A stretch of DNA of 64,000 nucleotides from Persicaria tinctoria (lineage: Eukaryota > Streptophyta > Magnoliopsida > Caryophyllales > Polygonaceae), in contig JBANSL010000004.1 of the NCBI GenBank assembly GCA_037127255.1, positions 39,024,467 through 39,088,466 on the forward strand, written 5' to 3'. Both the position numbers and the translations under genes were made by a program. Below, piece after piece: positions 45,907 through 56,883 of this stretch. Position 1 is the first letter of the stretch. Each line of letters opens with the position of its first letter. The notes under the pieces are model-generated. The model was given only the letters and a program-made list of their open reading frames with translations. It had not been told where the DNA came from and did no database searches.

Positions 45907-47127
45907 TGATATAGTCTATTTTAGTCATGTTTTAAGTATAAGTTTCCATATTAGTTTAGAGCCTTTTTACATATTCTTATGGTTAATTTGTATTATTTGA
46001 TTTTCGAAGTCTACACTAGTGTTTTTATATATTTCAGGTATTTTTGGGCTGGATCGTATGAATTCGGAGATCGATCATAATTTATGAGATTATTTCGCTT
46101 ATTGGATCGATATGTGAGATGATATATTCATACGTACCAAAGTCTGAAGGTGCAACTTCAACAAGTGCGGCGTATTATGAGTTATTACTTTGAGAACTAG
46201 ATTATATTTAGATAAAAGATTATATATATTTATATTATATTCTATTAGATAGATAGATTAGGAGAGATATATTTTATATATATATTTATATTACGGTTGT
46301 CAGCTAGGTTTTCCTTATATATACATGCTTCAATTCGTACGCCAGGGGGGGGGGGGGGTTGGAAAACTCTAAACCTAATTGTCTTTTGTCTTCCTTTTAT
46401 GGAGATCTAAGCTCTCACGTTTCGTCTACGATTTGAAGCTTTGTTTGATTGAGTTGTGAGTTTCTGAATCTTGTTCCTTATTTCCTATATTGAATGTTTC
46501 GACTTCTTTGTGCTTGATTGTCTATTATTTTATTCTATCTAGCCCGCGCAACTAGTTAGAATCAATTCAATTGCTAGGGTTTTGTAGATTCCTGGTTGTG
46601 AACCTTAACCCAAGTGGCAAACTTGTTCCTTTATGGCTGGTTGAACTAATTGAATGAGTAGGAAGTTGGATGTGTTGTTAAATCCCTCTTTAGGGACTGC
46701 AAATACCTTGGTTAATCTCTGAACTTAAAGCTATCAATTGGGTTAAATCCTTCTTTAGGGACTGTTCGATTGATAAGGGTTGCTAGGACTGGTTGGACTA
46801 GTAACTATATTAGGTCGGGACAAGGGCATTCATAGGAAACCTAAAAGGACGAGAAGAAGTTACAATATCAATTCAACCAAATAAAGTGGATATTTGTAGA
46901 TGGAACTATTTTATTAATTGTATCTCCTTCAATTTGTTTATAGTTTATTTTGTTTTCTTTCTTATTTTAATCACCCCCAAACCCCCGTTTCATACTAATT
47001 GGTAAATAAACTTAACTTATGAATAACTTGATTCTCTGTGGGATGGACTCGTGCTTACCACACTACATTAGTTAGGAAGGTTCGAATTTATTTTGATATG
47101 GTTTACGCGACTAAAAGCCGTCCATCA
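45907..47127 (+). mobile_element. Family U 5' LTR
   Basis: 1221 bp, TGATATAGTC...GTCCATCA. TATATATA at 46316-46323 is the probable promoter. Relative to the 3' LTR it lacks about 30 bases near 46098 and about 60 bases near 46345, where a G14 run sits. Confidence 0.92.
46345..46358 (+). repeat. G14 homopolymer in U 5' LTR
   Basis: GCCA followed by 14 G. The 3' LTR has GTAACGGAGGGGCCGG and more sequence at this place. Confidence 0.9.
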
Positions 47128-47130
47128 AAT

Positions 47131-47148
47131 TGGCGCCGTTGCCAGGGA
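47131..47148 (+). promoter_or_regulatory. Primer-binding site, tRNA-Asp type (family U)
   Basis: TGGCGCCGTTGCCAGGGA, three bases after the LTR, one mismatch to the tRNA-Asp 3' complement. Confidence 0.9.
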
Positions 47149-47271
47149 ATCAAAGTTTATTTCTTTGTTTTGTGTGTTTATCGATTATTGTATATAACTT
47201 AACTTTTTTGTGAACCTATCTTACGGTTCACGACAACCTTACTTCTAAAATTTTAAGATGAGATTAATGCA

Positions 47272-48489
47272 GTGTCAAGGGAAAATTTTCACCATTATTT
47301 CACAAGAGTGAATAATTTATTGGACGCCCGTTATGCAAGGGGTTACCAAGATAGTTTGCAAGATATTGTTGTTTTTCTAGTTGAGGGCATGACTCATGAG
47401 ACCAAAGAACTTGTCGAGTCTATGAGTAACGGAGGCTTGGCAAGTTTCGACTTATCAGAGATGTGGGATTTGTTCTGCTACATGGGTCACCAAGTGGAGC
47501 AGGAAGACGCTTTCACACGCCAGGTTATGTTGGAGCAAGTGCTTAAAAGGATGGAGCGAATTGAGGAACAATTGAACCAACTTAATCAACCGGTGAGTGA
47601 GTTGGCAGTAGGGCAATGCTTTATTCCTCAAGTTGATGAAAGTCAAGACACAAATAATGATGGTTTGATCAATGAGAGCCCGATGCTTCCATACATGGAG
47701 TCTCATGAGTGCACGTGTGAGGATCCATGTGTTTTGGCTCCTATTTCATCGGAAGAAATCATCCTTGACTTGCCTATCAAGGAACCATTTACCGAGCCGA
47801 TTTCTGTGGCTCCCGAAGAAGGTATTGATATTTCTTACATTTTTGTGAATTTTGGTGAATATACAGACCCTTGGGAGCATTACTTTGAGACGTCACCAGC
47901 GGAATTGTGTTGGTGGTATCACATTCCCTCGGTAAAGAGTCATGATAAATCGAAAAGGATTTTAACTTTTATAATATATAATTTCAGTTTATCATTATAT
48001 TATAGATGCTTAATTGATATGTGCGCACAAGAGTTTGATAAATTACTGAGGGCTAGGATTAATTTATTCTATAATTTTGTATTTATTGATTTTTTTTTTT
48101 GTAAAAAAAATAAAATTCAGAACCCTCTTTCTCGTTTCTCTCACGGTCTCGCCCACCAGGATCACCAGCACTGGCTGAACCTCCTTCCGTCATCCATCAT
48201 CTCTAGCCGCCTTCTGATCGCCGGACTTCTGCCAGCAACCAGCCTCCCAGCGCCGCAGCAGCCCATCGGTCCCTCTCGGATCTACTGTTGCTATCGCTGC
48301 GGCCGCCACCACTGCAAATCTGCCACCGCTCATCCATCACCGCGGGATCCCTATCCTCTCACGCCGCGGGATCCCTATCCAACCACCCGTCGCGCTCCTG
48401 CTCGTGTCCCTCTCCCAAGCCGGCATCTTCCACCGCCGTTCTCCATCACCAATTCGTCATCGCTGATGGTGCTCCTTATCGGCAGGTAA
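47272..48489 (+). CDS. Family U Gag-like protein with GC-rich 3' extension
   Basis: 405 codons open. Residues 1-75 (FHHYFTRVNNLLDARYARGY, VEGMTHETKELVESMSNGGL, LSEMWDLFCYMG) match the C-terminal part of Athila capsid (pattern GLTPxTRxxIxxSxGG). Residues 85-110 are a short coiled coil (LKRMERIEEQLNQLNQP). Residues 110-245 hold a conserved acidic region (DESQDTNNDG, EEGIDISYIFVNFGEYTDPW, CWWYHIPSV). After about residue 265 (48060) the frame enters AT-rich then GC-rich exon-like sequence and is probably not native Gag. No zinc knuckle or protease. The second copy (19076-21785, minus) is also open over the shared part, so the frame seems maintained. The start at 47272 is the first ATG of this frame. 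Confidence 0.6.
   Translation: MSRENFHHYFTRVNNLLDARYARGYQDSLQDIVVFLVEGMTHETKELVESMSNGGLASFDLSEMWDLFCYMGHQVEQEDAFTRQVMLEQVLKRMERIEEQLNQLNQPVSELAVGQCFIPQVDESQDTNNDGLINESPMLPYMESHECTCEDPCVLAPISSEEIILDLPIKEPFTEPISVAPEEGIDISYIFVNFGEYTDPWEHYFETSPAELCWWYHIPSVKSHDKSKRILTFIIYNFSLSLYYRCLIDMCAQEFDKLLRARINLFYNFVFIDFFFCKKNKIQNPLSRFSHGLAHQDHQHWLNLLPSSIISSRLLIAGLLPATSLPAPQQPIGPSRIYCCYRCGRHHCKSATAHPSPRDPYPLTPRDPYPTTRRAPARVPLPSRHLPPPFSITNSSSLMVLLIGR
48120..48489 (+). other. GC-rich exon-like segment ending in a splice donor
   Basis: The segment is serine/proline-rich in every frame and CpG-rich. It ends TCGGCAG|GTAAGGTGAGG, a near-consensus plant splice donor, and is followed by about 760 bp of T-rich intron-like DNA. 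A related but diverged GC-rich block sits at the same place in the minus U copy (16640-17090). A captured host 5' exon is likely; the gene is not recognised. Confidence 0.5.
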
Positions 48490-50659
48490 GGTGAGGTATA
48501 ATTGAACAGGATTGGCTCAGATTTGATTGAGTATGATATGACCTGATAGCTTATTAGTTGAATTTGTGGGCAAGATTGGCAAGTATGATTACATTGATCA
48601 ATTTTGACATTGAGATCCCGTGCCTTGATTTTACTTTGCTAAATTTTGATGTAGCGGAATGGTTTGTGGTTTTTGTTGGATTTTGAAGGGAAGTTATTTT
48701 CATGAGATCTTATTCTGAATTTTGTAGAATCTATTGCAGCCTCTAAACTCCCTGCTGAATGATTTCTACAGGTTCTATTTGATATTAGCGGACTATTCTT
48801 AATTAGTCTCGAGTGCTATTGCTATCAAGACAAGCCTGACTTTGAGGTGGTGCCTATTCTAGTTAGGTTGCTCCCTGAAATCACTTGAATTCCATGTTTT
48901 TGAATTGTCATAAGTGATTGAGCAGCTATTGAAAAGCTGATTTTTTTTATATACTGGGTTGTGTTAGGTCTTTGTTGTTCATCATTCTTGGGATATAGTT
49001 TTCTTGGATGTTGGAATGTGATAGTTTGTGGTGTGTTTTCTTCGTCTTTTGTTTTGGCCAGGACAAATTGCAAAGGAGACTGCCTATATTTTTTCGACTC
49101 CAAGACGTTTCACAATATCAGTTGCATCCAAGTTGTTGCTGAAAGTTTCTACTCAAACACCTAAGGCTGCACGGTTACTTTGATATGTTGCTGAAATTTC
49201 TAGGATATACCTCCTCTTGAGCTAAATGGTTGCCCGGAATGCCTGATTACTTTGTGAGTTTCCTCTATCTTTCTTTATTTCTTTTTCTTTACTTTGGGAC
49301 AAAGTAAGATTTTAAGCATGGGGTGGGGAATTCATGTGTAGCTCCGTCTTTATATATATGTTAGTTTTCTGTTTTTTGTTTTTTTCAATTATTGTTATGC
49401 ATTTCATTGCATTTAGGTGTTATTAATGATACCCATCTTGGTTTAGTTTGTCCTCTAATTCATTTTATGATCTAATTGCATAAATCCCATGATTTGATTG
49501 AAAATGATTTTTGGAGGATGATTTGAGAACATAATTGAGAAAGTATGGTTCATAGTTGAGGTTTAATTGAAATCTAAAAAAATATAACCCTTGTGAGTTT
49601 GTTTTGGCCTTATAGGGACTTTACATATTATTCCCTTTTGTTTTTATTGTGTGATTACAAATGCTTCTTATTTCAAGACCGTATTACACATGTTTATTGC
49701 TTGTGAATTTCAAATGACTGAGGCATGTTTTCTTTAGCCATATTATACCTTATCTACCTTACATATTATCATTTGCTTGAAGCCCGTCTGAGCCGTAAAG
49801 CCTATTCTTTTTTATAGCTCCACAAAAATATATCATAGCCAATGATTAGCCTGATCCTATCCGGGAATTAGAAGAATAATTGGTGAAAAATCTGTATGTT
49901 GGAGTTGCTTTGAGTGGAGATGATGTATGTATGGTTGTGCATTGCGAGAGGCAAAGTCAAAATAAGGTAACCCTTCTTGCATAATAGAGATGACTTATTA
50001 CTAGGAGCCTAAGGAGGATAAAATTCACTTAGGAGTAAAAGTCTAGTAAGCTTGGACCTAGGGAGGATAAAATTCACATAGGGCCACAGTAAGCATAAAA
50101 GAAAAGAAAAGAAGTCATCATAATGGAAAAAAAATTGCATGAATTGTATAGCTATTGAAATCAAAGAGCTTATTGCTATGTGTATTGGATTTTATGTTAT
50201 TGGAATGGTTTGCGAAGTATGGAAGTTTTGGTGTTGTTCTGGTTGATTGTTGTTCTTTTTTTCCCGGATTTTTAGCACCACAAGCCTAAATATTTCCCAT
50301 GCCTTATGTTCCTACCAAAGCCCCATTACAAGCCTATAAAAGTCCTCATGATGTTGTTTGCAAGTGATGACTTTCATGGTGTATAGAGCATTTTGGATTG
50401 AGTTGAGAGTTGAACTTTAAACCCTAAACACATGAGAGCTTGAGTGAAACACATTATCCCGGTGAGGTTGGATTAAATTTGCCTTTACTATTGGATCGCT
50501 CATATATTTGCTAGGATATTTGTTCTCTTATTCATGGCTCCTATGACTTGATGTTGCTTTTCAAAAACTACAGCATGAAGATCTTATTTGTAGGACGATT
50601 AATTTTATATTTGTTTTTCATTGCTTGAGGACAAGCAAAAGTCTAAGCATGGGGTAGTT
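48490..50659 (+). other. Family U 3' non-coding region with two PPT-like tracts
   Basis: AT-rich, no credible ORF. The PPT-like TTTTAAGCATGGGGTGGGGA (about 49310-49328) and the terminal PPT CTAAGCATGGGGTAGTT (50643-50659) each follow a GGACAA-type box. The region matches minus sequence 9155-9460 and 14628-16640. Confidence 0.75.
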
Positions 50660-51926
50660 TGATAGAGTCTATTTTAGTCATGTTTTAAGTATAAGTTTGC
50701 ATATTAGTTTAGAGCATTTTTACATATTCTTATGGTTAATTTGTATTATTTGGTTTTCGGAGTCTACACTAGTGTTTTTTATATATTTTAGATATTTTTG
50801 GGCTGGATCGTATGAATTCGGAGATCGATCATAATTTATGAGATTATTTCACAAATTGGAAGTGAAGAGGCCGCAGCTCGGATCGATATGTGGGATGATA
50901 TATTCATACGTACCAAAGTCGGAAGGAGCAACTTCAACAAGTGCGGCGTATTATGAGTGGCTTTGAGAACTAGATTATATTTAGATAAAAGATTATAAAT
51001 ATTTATATTATATTCTATTAGATAGATAGATTAGGAGAGATAGATTTTGTATATATTTATATTACGGTAGTTAGCTAGGTTTTCCTTATATATACATACT
51101 TCAATTCGTACGGTAACGGAGGGGCCGGAAAAACATACGTGAAACGGCCGAGGCCAATTTGATTACTCTAAACCTAATTGTCTTTTGTCTTACTTTTATG
51201 GAGATCTAAGCTCTCCCGTTTCGTCTACGATTTGAAGCTTTGTTTGATTGAGTTGTGAGTTTCTGAATCTTGTTCCTTATTTCCTATATTGAATGTTTCG
51301 ACTTCTTTGTGCTTGATTGTCTATTATTTTATTCTATCTAGCCCGCGCAACTAGTTAGAATCAATTCAATTGCTAGGGTTTTGTAGATTCCTGGTTGTGA
51401 TCCTTAACTCAAGTGGCAAACTTGTTCCTTTATGGCTGGTTGAACTAATTGAATGAGTAGGAAGTTGGATGTGTTGTTAAATCCCTCTTTAGAGACTGCA
51501 AATACCTTGGTTAATCTCTGAACTTAAAGCTATTAATTGGGTTAAATCCTTCTTTAGGGACTGTTCGATTGATAAGGGTTGCTAGGACTGGTTGGACTAG
51601 TAACTATATTAGGTCGGGACAAGGGCATTCATAGGAAACCTAAAAGGACAAGAAGAAGTTACAATATCAATTCAACCAAATAAAGTGGATATTTGTAGAT
51701 GAAACTATTTTATTAATTGTATCTCCTTCAATTTGTTTATAGCTTATTTTGTTTTCTTTCTTATTTCAATCACCCCAAAACCCCCGTTTCATACTAATTG
51801 GTAAATAAACTTAACTTATGAATAACTTGATTCTCTATGGGATCGACTCGTGCTTACCACACTACATTAGTTAGGTAGGTTCGAATTTATTTTGATACGG
51901 TTTACGCGACTAAAAGTCGTCCATCA
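50660..51926 (+). mobile_element. Family U 3' LTR
   Basis: 1267 bp, TGATAGAGTC...GTCCATCA, closed by the GTAAG target duplication. It is the more complete of the two LTRs. Confidence 0.93.
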
Positions 51927-51931
51927 GTAAG

Positions 51932-52057
51932 CCTCTGTATCAGCTGCTCCTGTTTTTCTGCGGCTGCCATGGCTCTTTTTAGCTTAGCTTGGATGTGTAA
52001 GAGACGTTCCGGATCGTCTAAGCCGTCAAACTCAGGTGATTGACCAGAACGGCGCAT
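51932..52057 (-). pseudogene. Family T gag start (split from the rest by U)
   Basis: Minus-strand MRRSGQSPEFDGLDDPERLL opens at 52057 and is cut after LIQRLT where U is inserted. The start matches those at 56015 and 63745. Confidence 0.8.
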
Positions 52058-52119
52058 ACACCTGTAAAGTAACTCAGATAAAACGTGAGAACTAACTACC
52101 TAAGGCGCGAATGATAGCT

Positions 52120-52137
52120 TCCCCGGCAACGGCGCCA
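52120..52137 (-). promoter_or_regulatory. Primer-binding site, exact tRNA-Asp match
   Basis: Minus strand TGGCGCCGTTGCCGGGGA, 18 of 18 complementary to the plant tRNA-Asp 3' end. Confidence 0.92.
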
Positions 52138-52140
52138 ATT

Positions 52141-54871
52141 TATTGTAAGAGGGAAATCGAGTTCAAAATATAATAAAATAATTCAAACCAGATTCGTGCC
52201 CCAACAAATAATTACAAGACTCCCTCCCTATCCAGTAGTGGGAAATCAGGATCGATCCACGAGGAAGTGTGTCAGCGTATCCTAGGTAGTTGTAAATCTC
52301 ACAGTAAAGCAAACAAAAGATAGAAAGAAAGAAACAAAGACAGAAATAACAAACAAAAGCGGAAATAAAAGCAAACACAGAAGCTGCTCGATCTCGACAA
52401 AGCAGAACTCGAGATCGACAAAAGACAACGACGACAGAAACTCAGACACACAACTCGATCTTAGACCAACAAGTACTCGATCTCGAGTAAACAGTACTCT
52501 AGATCGACTAAAACGACAGAAACAGTAAATTGCAACTTTCGAGATAAACTCAATATATAAAGAACATCCAAAGCTAGGGTACCAACACCACAACGATAAC
52601 CATGCAAAGTAACACATAAAGGCATAAAAGATCATGTTTTCCATCAAAATAACTTTCGTTATTAACATATAGGCATATAGAGGCTTTCGCATAAACCCTA
52701 ATTGTTACTAACGGTTTTCACATAATTAATCCAAGTTGCATTAAAATCACTTTCGCTTCAATAACACAAACAAGGATCACCTTCAACTCTCGCAAAAGAA
52801 TCATGCTCATAGGGATAGACGACGAATTGCATAAAAAGATTGTACCTTTACCGCATCACCTCACATGGCCACCGTCGGGCTCACCCCAACCCCATAAGTG
52901 GGTGGACTACTCGCTCTTCATCGCAATTGCATACATTGATGTATGAAAAGAAACTTGCATTAAACTAAATTCAAAGCCTTTACAATCCCGGCAATCCAAC
53001 TTTCGTTGAATGCCAAAACCCTAAAACCTCTGAACTCCTAAACAGTCTCTGTGAACTACTTCTCTAACTTGTGAATTGAATGATGAAAAACCAGCCCCTA
53101 AGGCTTTATTTATAGCCTTCTACTCCTTGCTATTCAAGGATAGAATATCTCTATCTTTATCTAAATCTATATCTAAAAGCTTAAAGATAAATAAATGCAA
53201 TAAATGAATTAAATCTATAAGGAAAATTATATCTAAAATAGGTAAATCTCTTCTTGTGTTGATAGGTCTTCTCTCCACAGATAGATATTGATAGATCTCG
53301 GTAATCTTCGGCTCCAAGGACTCCCAATCCGAGTAGAACAGCGAAACCGCGTAACGCGCTCCCAGACACGGTTTCCTTGATCTCGACAAAATCTACTCGA
53401 GATCGAGTAAGATTGTCGTCGACTATGGCTCGGCTGGGCGTCTCGGGTAGCTGGTGCTCGATCAAGCTCGGACATGTGGTTCTGGGGTCTTCGAGATCGA
53501 GTTACTTCCTCGAGATCGAGTAATGCTGGTGCTCGACGTCTCCGTTTTCGGCTTCTCGACTTGGCACAGCTCCTCGACTCCGGACATGACATCAGGGTAT
53601 TGGTCGATCTCGACAAGGTTACTCGAGATCGAATAAGACTTCCGGATTCGGGTTGATCTGGCTCTCATCTTCTCGATCATGCTCTGCTCGACTAGGTGTG
53701 CTCGGACAACTTTTGTTGAGATCGAGTAAAACAACTCGAGATCGAGTGAAGTTCTCTCAGCTTTCTGCTCTGTTCTTGAAACGCACTTTCCTGAGTCATC
53801 GTTCGTCGGATTGACGCATATGACCATGCGCTGGAAAGCTCTTTTCGAGGGCTACAACTCTCATGAAGAAAACAAAGCTTGATTAAGAATGAAGAATGCC
53901 GAAAAATGGTCTTTTCTCCAGTTGCACCATCCTTAGCTTCTCTTCGGAGTGGTGTAAGGAAGGGTGCGTATCGACTAAGGGGCACTAAGTCGCATGTATC
54001 CGGTGATGTAAAGCTGTCTCTCAAAATGGATGAATTATTCCAAGTAATGTCGGGGATAAAGGATCCTAATTGCAAGGTTGGAGATGCTGCCCATCTTATT
54101 GATGATTCAGATATGGACGAGGACGGAGGTTCGTCTTCGGATGATGAGACCTATCACCCGGGATGATTCAGATATGGAGTGCTCGGGGGTTCTGGTGGAA
54201 ATTCTGATGTCGGAGGTTGAATGTTCAAGTGTTGGCTGGGCGATAACTTGCTGTCATACTTTTGTATAGAGGTGCAGAGTTAAGAAAAGTTTAGGATTAT
54301 TTTTATTCCTATTGGGGTGGGCTTATACAGGTGGGCCGGTAGTTTTTTGAGCTGTTAGTGGGTTTGGAGGAGATCCCCTTAGATTTGCCCATCCCGTTAT
54401 GTTTATTTCCTTTGGTCTTTGACCCGTTTTATATGTTTGCAAATAATTACTTTATTATTTGCACATATTTTATTGGTACAAGGCTTAGGTTAATGAGTGT
54501 TAACGGGGTGGGGTAGGGTAGTGACGCATGGCAGGTGTAGGTGGGGATTTTTTGTGAGGTAGTACCCTCTTTTATGTAAGACCCATTGTATGGTCTTACT
54601 TTTTGTTACCACATGGCTTTTGCCTCATCTATATATTTACCAGTTCAGACCATCCTTAGCTTCTTCATGAGTTTTCCTTTAAGCTCCAAAGTGCGTCCGA
54701 TTTCTACGAAATATAACAAAAACTTGTGTAGACCCCCATATATTGCAAATAAACATAAACTACACAAATGATGTATTATTCTAACCCAAATGCATGAAAT
54801 GCATACATAAATTGATATAAAAGTAGACCTCCATATATTGCAAATAAACATGGCGAATTAGGCTCATAACA
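52141..54871 (-). mobile_element. Family T 5' LTR (LTR-g) with inserted 707-bp element
   Basis: Begins TATTGTAAGAGG (degenerate TGTTGT) beside the PBS and ends CTCATAACA. Net of the insert it is 2028 bp, the same as LTR-f. A short local duplication (GACC(T/C)CCATATATTGCAAATAAACA, near 54731 and 54827) rearranges its U3 start. U5 and U3 TCGA clusters are at 52385-52510 and 53388-53750. Confidence 0.9.
53942..54648 (+). mobile_element. 707-bp insert with 16-bp target duplication
   Basis: Flanked by direct repeats ACCATCCTTAGCTTCT (53926-53941 and 54649-54664), absent as a pair from LTR-f. An open segment up to 54166 ends in LIDDSDMDEDGGSSSDDETY and is followed by 480 bp of 3'-UTR-like sequence with GTAAGACCCATTGTATGGTCTTAC. 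The long duplication and one-ended ORF fit a 5'-truncated LINE or retroposed copy. No poly(A) is visible at either end and the protein is not recognised. Confidence 0.6.
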
Positions 54872-55056
54872 GCGGTGCTCTCCAGGAGACGGACGATCGA
54901 GAGGGTGCTCTCCGAGAGACGGATGAGGATAAGCTTTGATGAACATCCATGGCAGAAACTGGAATTTTGGACCCGTCTTTGCTTTCAATTATGAAATTTT
55001 AGGCTCGTTTTATTCCGGAATTTCAATTTTGCTCTCAATTTCTAGAATTCGAAAAT
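54872..55056. other. Unassigned DNA between two T elements
   Basis: About 185 bp, not T sequence. It contains a short direct repeat GGTGCTCTCC(A/G)GGAGACGGA. No ORF. Confidence 0.5.
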
Positions 55057-55931
55057 CGTCTCGTTTTAATTCAAGTTTCTTTTTATACATCAATGTCTAC
55101 GATTGCGATGAGGCGTGAGTAGTCCACCCACTTCTGGGGCTGGGGTGAGCCTGACGGTGGCCATGTAAGATGATGCGGTAAAGGTCAGATCTTGTTATGC
55201 AATTCGTCTTTTATGCCTATGAGCATGATTCTTTTGCGAGAGTTGAAGGTGATCCTTGTTTGTGTTATTGAAGCGAAAGTGATCTTAATGCAACTTGGAT
55301 TAATTATGTGAAAAGGGTTAGTAACAATTAGGGTTTATGCGAAAGCCTCTATATGTCTATTTGTTAGTAACGAAAGCTATTTTGATGGAAAGCATGATCT
55401 TTTATGCCTTTATGTGTTACTTTGCATGGTTATCGTTGTGGTGTTGATACCCTGGCTTTGGAAGTTCTTTATTATATTGATTTATTTCGTTGGAATTATG
55501 AGTTTTGGGTTTGAGAATTTGCGTTTTAAAGTTACTGTTTTTTTAATCGATACAGAGTAGAGTCTTGTCGATCTCGAGTAGACACTGGTCGAGATCGAGT
55601 TGGTTTGTCTATATCGAGTTGTCTGTTTGCTTGCTGAGTTTCTGTTGTCGACATCTATAGTCGATATCGAGGACAGTTAGTCGATATCGACCAACTTCTG
55701 TGTCCTCGCTTTTGTTTCTGCTTTGCTTTGTCTTTTCTTTCGTTGTTTCTGTGTTTCTGTTGCTTTTCTGTGAGATTTACAGCTACCTAGGATCCGCTGA
55801 CACGCTTACTCGTGGATTCCATCCTGACTTTCTCTTACTGCATTGGAGGAGTCTTGTAATTATTTGCGTGGGCCTAAATCCGGTTTGAATTTATTTTGTT
55901 ATATTTCATACTTGATTTGCTCCTCACAACG
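55057..55931 (+). mobile_element. Family T partial 5' LTR (LTR-h)
   Basis: Matches 61812-62660 of the 3' LTR (R and U5 part), ending CTCCTCACAACG before the PBS. U3 and the promoter are absent, so the copy has no LTR promoter. The TCGA cluster is at 55545-55705. Confidence 0.87.
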
Positions 55932-55934
55932 AAT

Positions 55935-55952
55935 TGGCGCCGTTGCTAGGGA
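55935..55952 (+). promoter_or_regulatory. Primer-binding site, tRNA-Asp type
   Basis: TGGCGCCGTTGCTAGGGA, three bases after the LTR end. Confidence 0.88.
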
Positions 55953-56014
55953 AGCTATCATTCGCGCCTTAGGTAGTCAGATCTCACTTTTTCTTTGAGT
56001 TAATTTATAGGTGT

Positions 56015-56883
56015 ATGTGTCGTTCTGGTCAACCACCTGAGTTTGACGGCTTAGACGAACCAGAGCGCCTTCTACACATCAGAGCTAAACTGCAAAGAGC
56101 CATGGCTGCTCCGGAGACACATGAACAACTGATCGCAAGGCTTACAAGGGAATTGGCCGCTAAAGATGCTGCTATTGCCACTGAGAAAGCAGCAAGGGAA
56201 CAAGCAGAGGCTAAGCTTGCCCAATACCCAACCACGGCAGAGGAATATATGCACCAAACTCTCGTCGTGCCTGAATCGGCGATTCTTGTCCCTGAAAACT
56301 CTTTTAAAATTCGCACTCAATTTCTTATAGAGCTTAAAAATAATGCCTTTTTTGGTAGATTTAATGAGTGTCCTCTTGAACATATTACAAATTTTTCTGA
56401 CATGTGCCGTACTCTTGCTGAAGGTACAACTTTGGAATATGTCAAGATGAAGGCTTTTCGCTGGTCTCTCGCTGGACCTGCACTAAAGTGGCTTGAAGGG
56501 CTGAAACCAAGATCCCTAACAACATGGGCCCAAGTAGAGCAAGAATTTCTTAATAAATTCTTCCCACCCGCCAAAACAGCACATCTCCACCAGAAAATCA
56601 CCGCCTTCAAACAGAAGCAAGGGGAACCGCTGGCAAAGGCATGGGAACGCTACAAAGATTTGTTGCGATCTTGCCCTACTCATGGACAGCCACCCTACGT
56701 CATTCAGGAGATCTTCTTCTACTCTCTTGATCAAATCACTAAGGACAGAATCAACCATTATACTCGCTATGAGTATCTGACGATGCCGCCAATTGACGCC
56801 TGTGGTGTGCTGGACAAGCTCACTAACTATGACAACAAGTATGGGTCTACTGCAACCTATGAAGAGAACCCCTACGCCAGGCC
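56015..56883 (+). CDS. Family T Gag, truncated, best-preserved copy
   Basis: Opens MCRSGQPPEFDGLDEPERLL (the minus copies start MRRSG). Residues 39-70 form a charged coiled coil (LTRELAAKDAAIATEKAARE). Residues about 116-245 are the Retrotrans_gag/capsid region (FNECPLEHITNFSDMCRTLA, RWSLAGPALKWLEGLKPRSL, FLNKFFPPAKTAHLHQKITA, AKAWERYKDLLRSCPTHGQP). Then TNYDNKYGSTATYEENPYAR. At 56883 native Gag ends and the frame runs on into the V LTR until 56995. The zinc knuckle present in the copy at 62711-62752 is therefore lost. No stops in the native part. Confidence 0.85.

Larger units (their letters stand above)
45907..51926 (+). mobile_element. Complete family U element
   Basis: 6020 bp with two LTRs, tRNA-Asp PBS, one Gag-like ORF, long non-coding interior and PPT. 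Perfect target duplication GTAAG (45902-45906 and 51927-51931). It is inserted in opposite orientation into the gag of the T element. The interior is about 3.5 kb with no protease, RT, RNase H or integrase. Confidence 0.93.
38285..54871 (-). mobile_element. Complete minus-strand family T element with nested insertions
   Basis: Both LTRs, PBS, gag, protease, linker, tail and PPT are present. Three later insertions are inside: V LTR (42667-43818), U element (45907-51926) and a 707-bp insert in the 5' LTR (53942-54648). Removing them leaves about 8.7 kb with two 2028-bp LTRs. Flanks are GCATT and GCGGT, so the target duplication is degraded or uncertain. This is the reference structure for family T: Gag and protease only, with no enzymes for reverse transcription or integration. 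Confidence 0.85.

Noticed and set aside
48825..49164. Short ORFs on both strands in U
   Set aside because: They fall in the non-coding intron-like spacer and are not open in the minus U copy (15900-16300).
52120..52137. tRNA-Asp gene fragment
   Set aside because: Only the 18-base 3' complement is present, always three bases from an LTR end. It is a primer-binding site.
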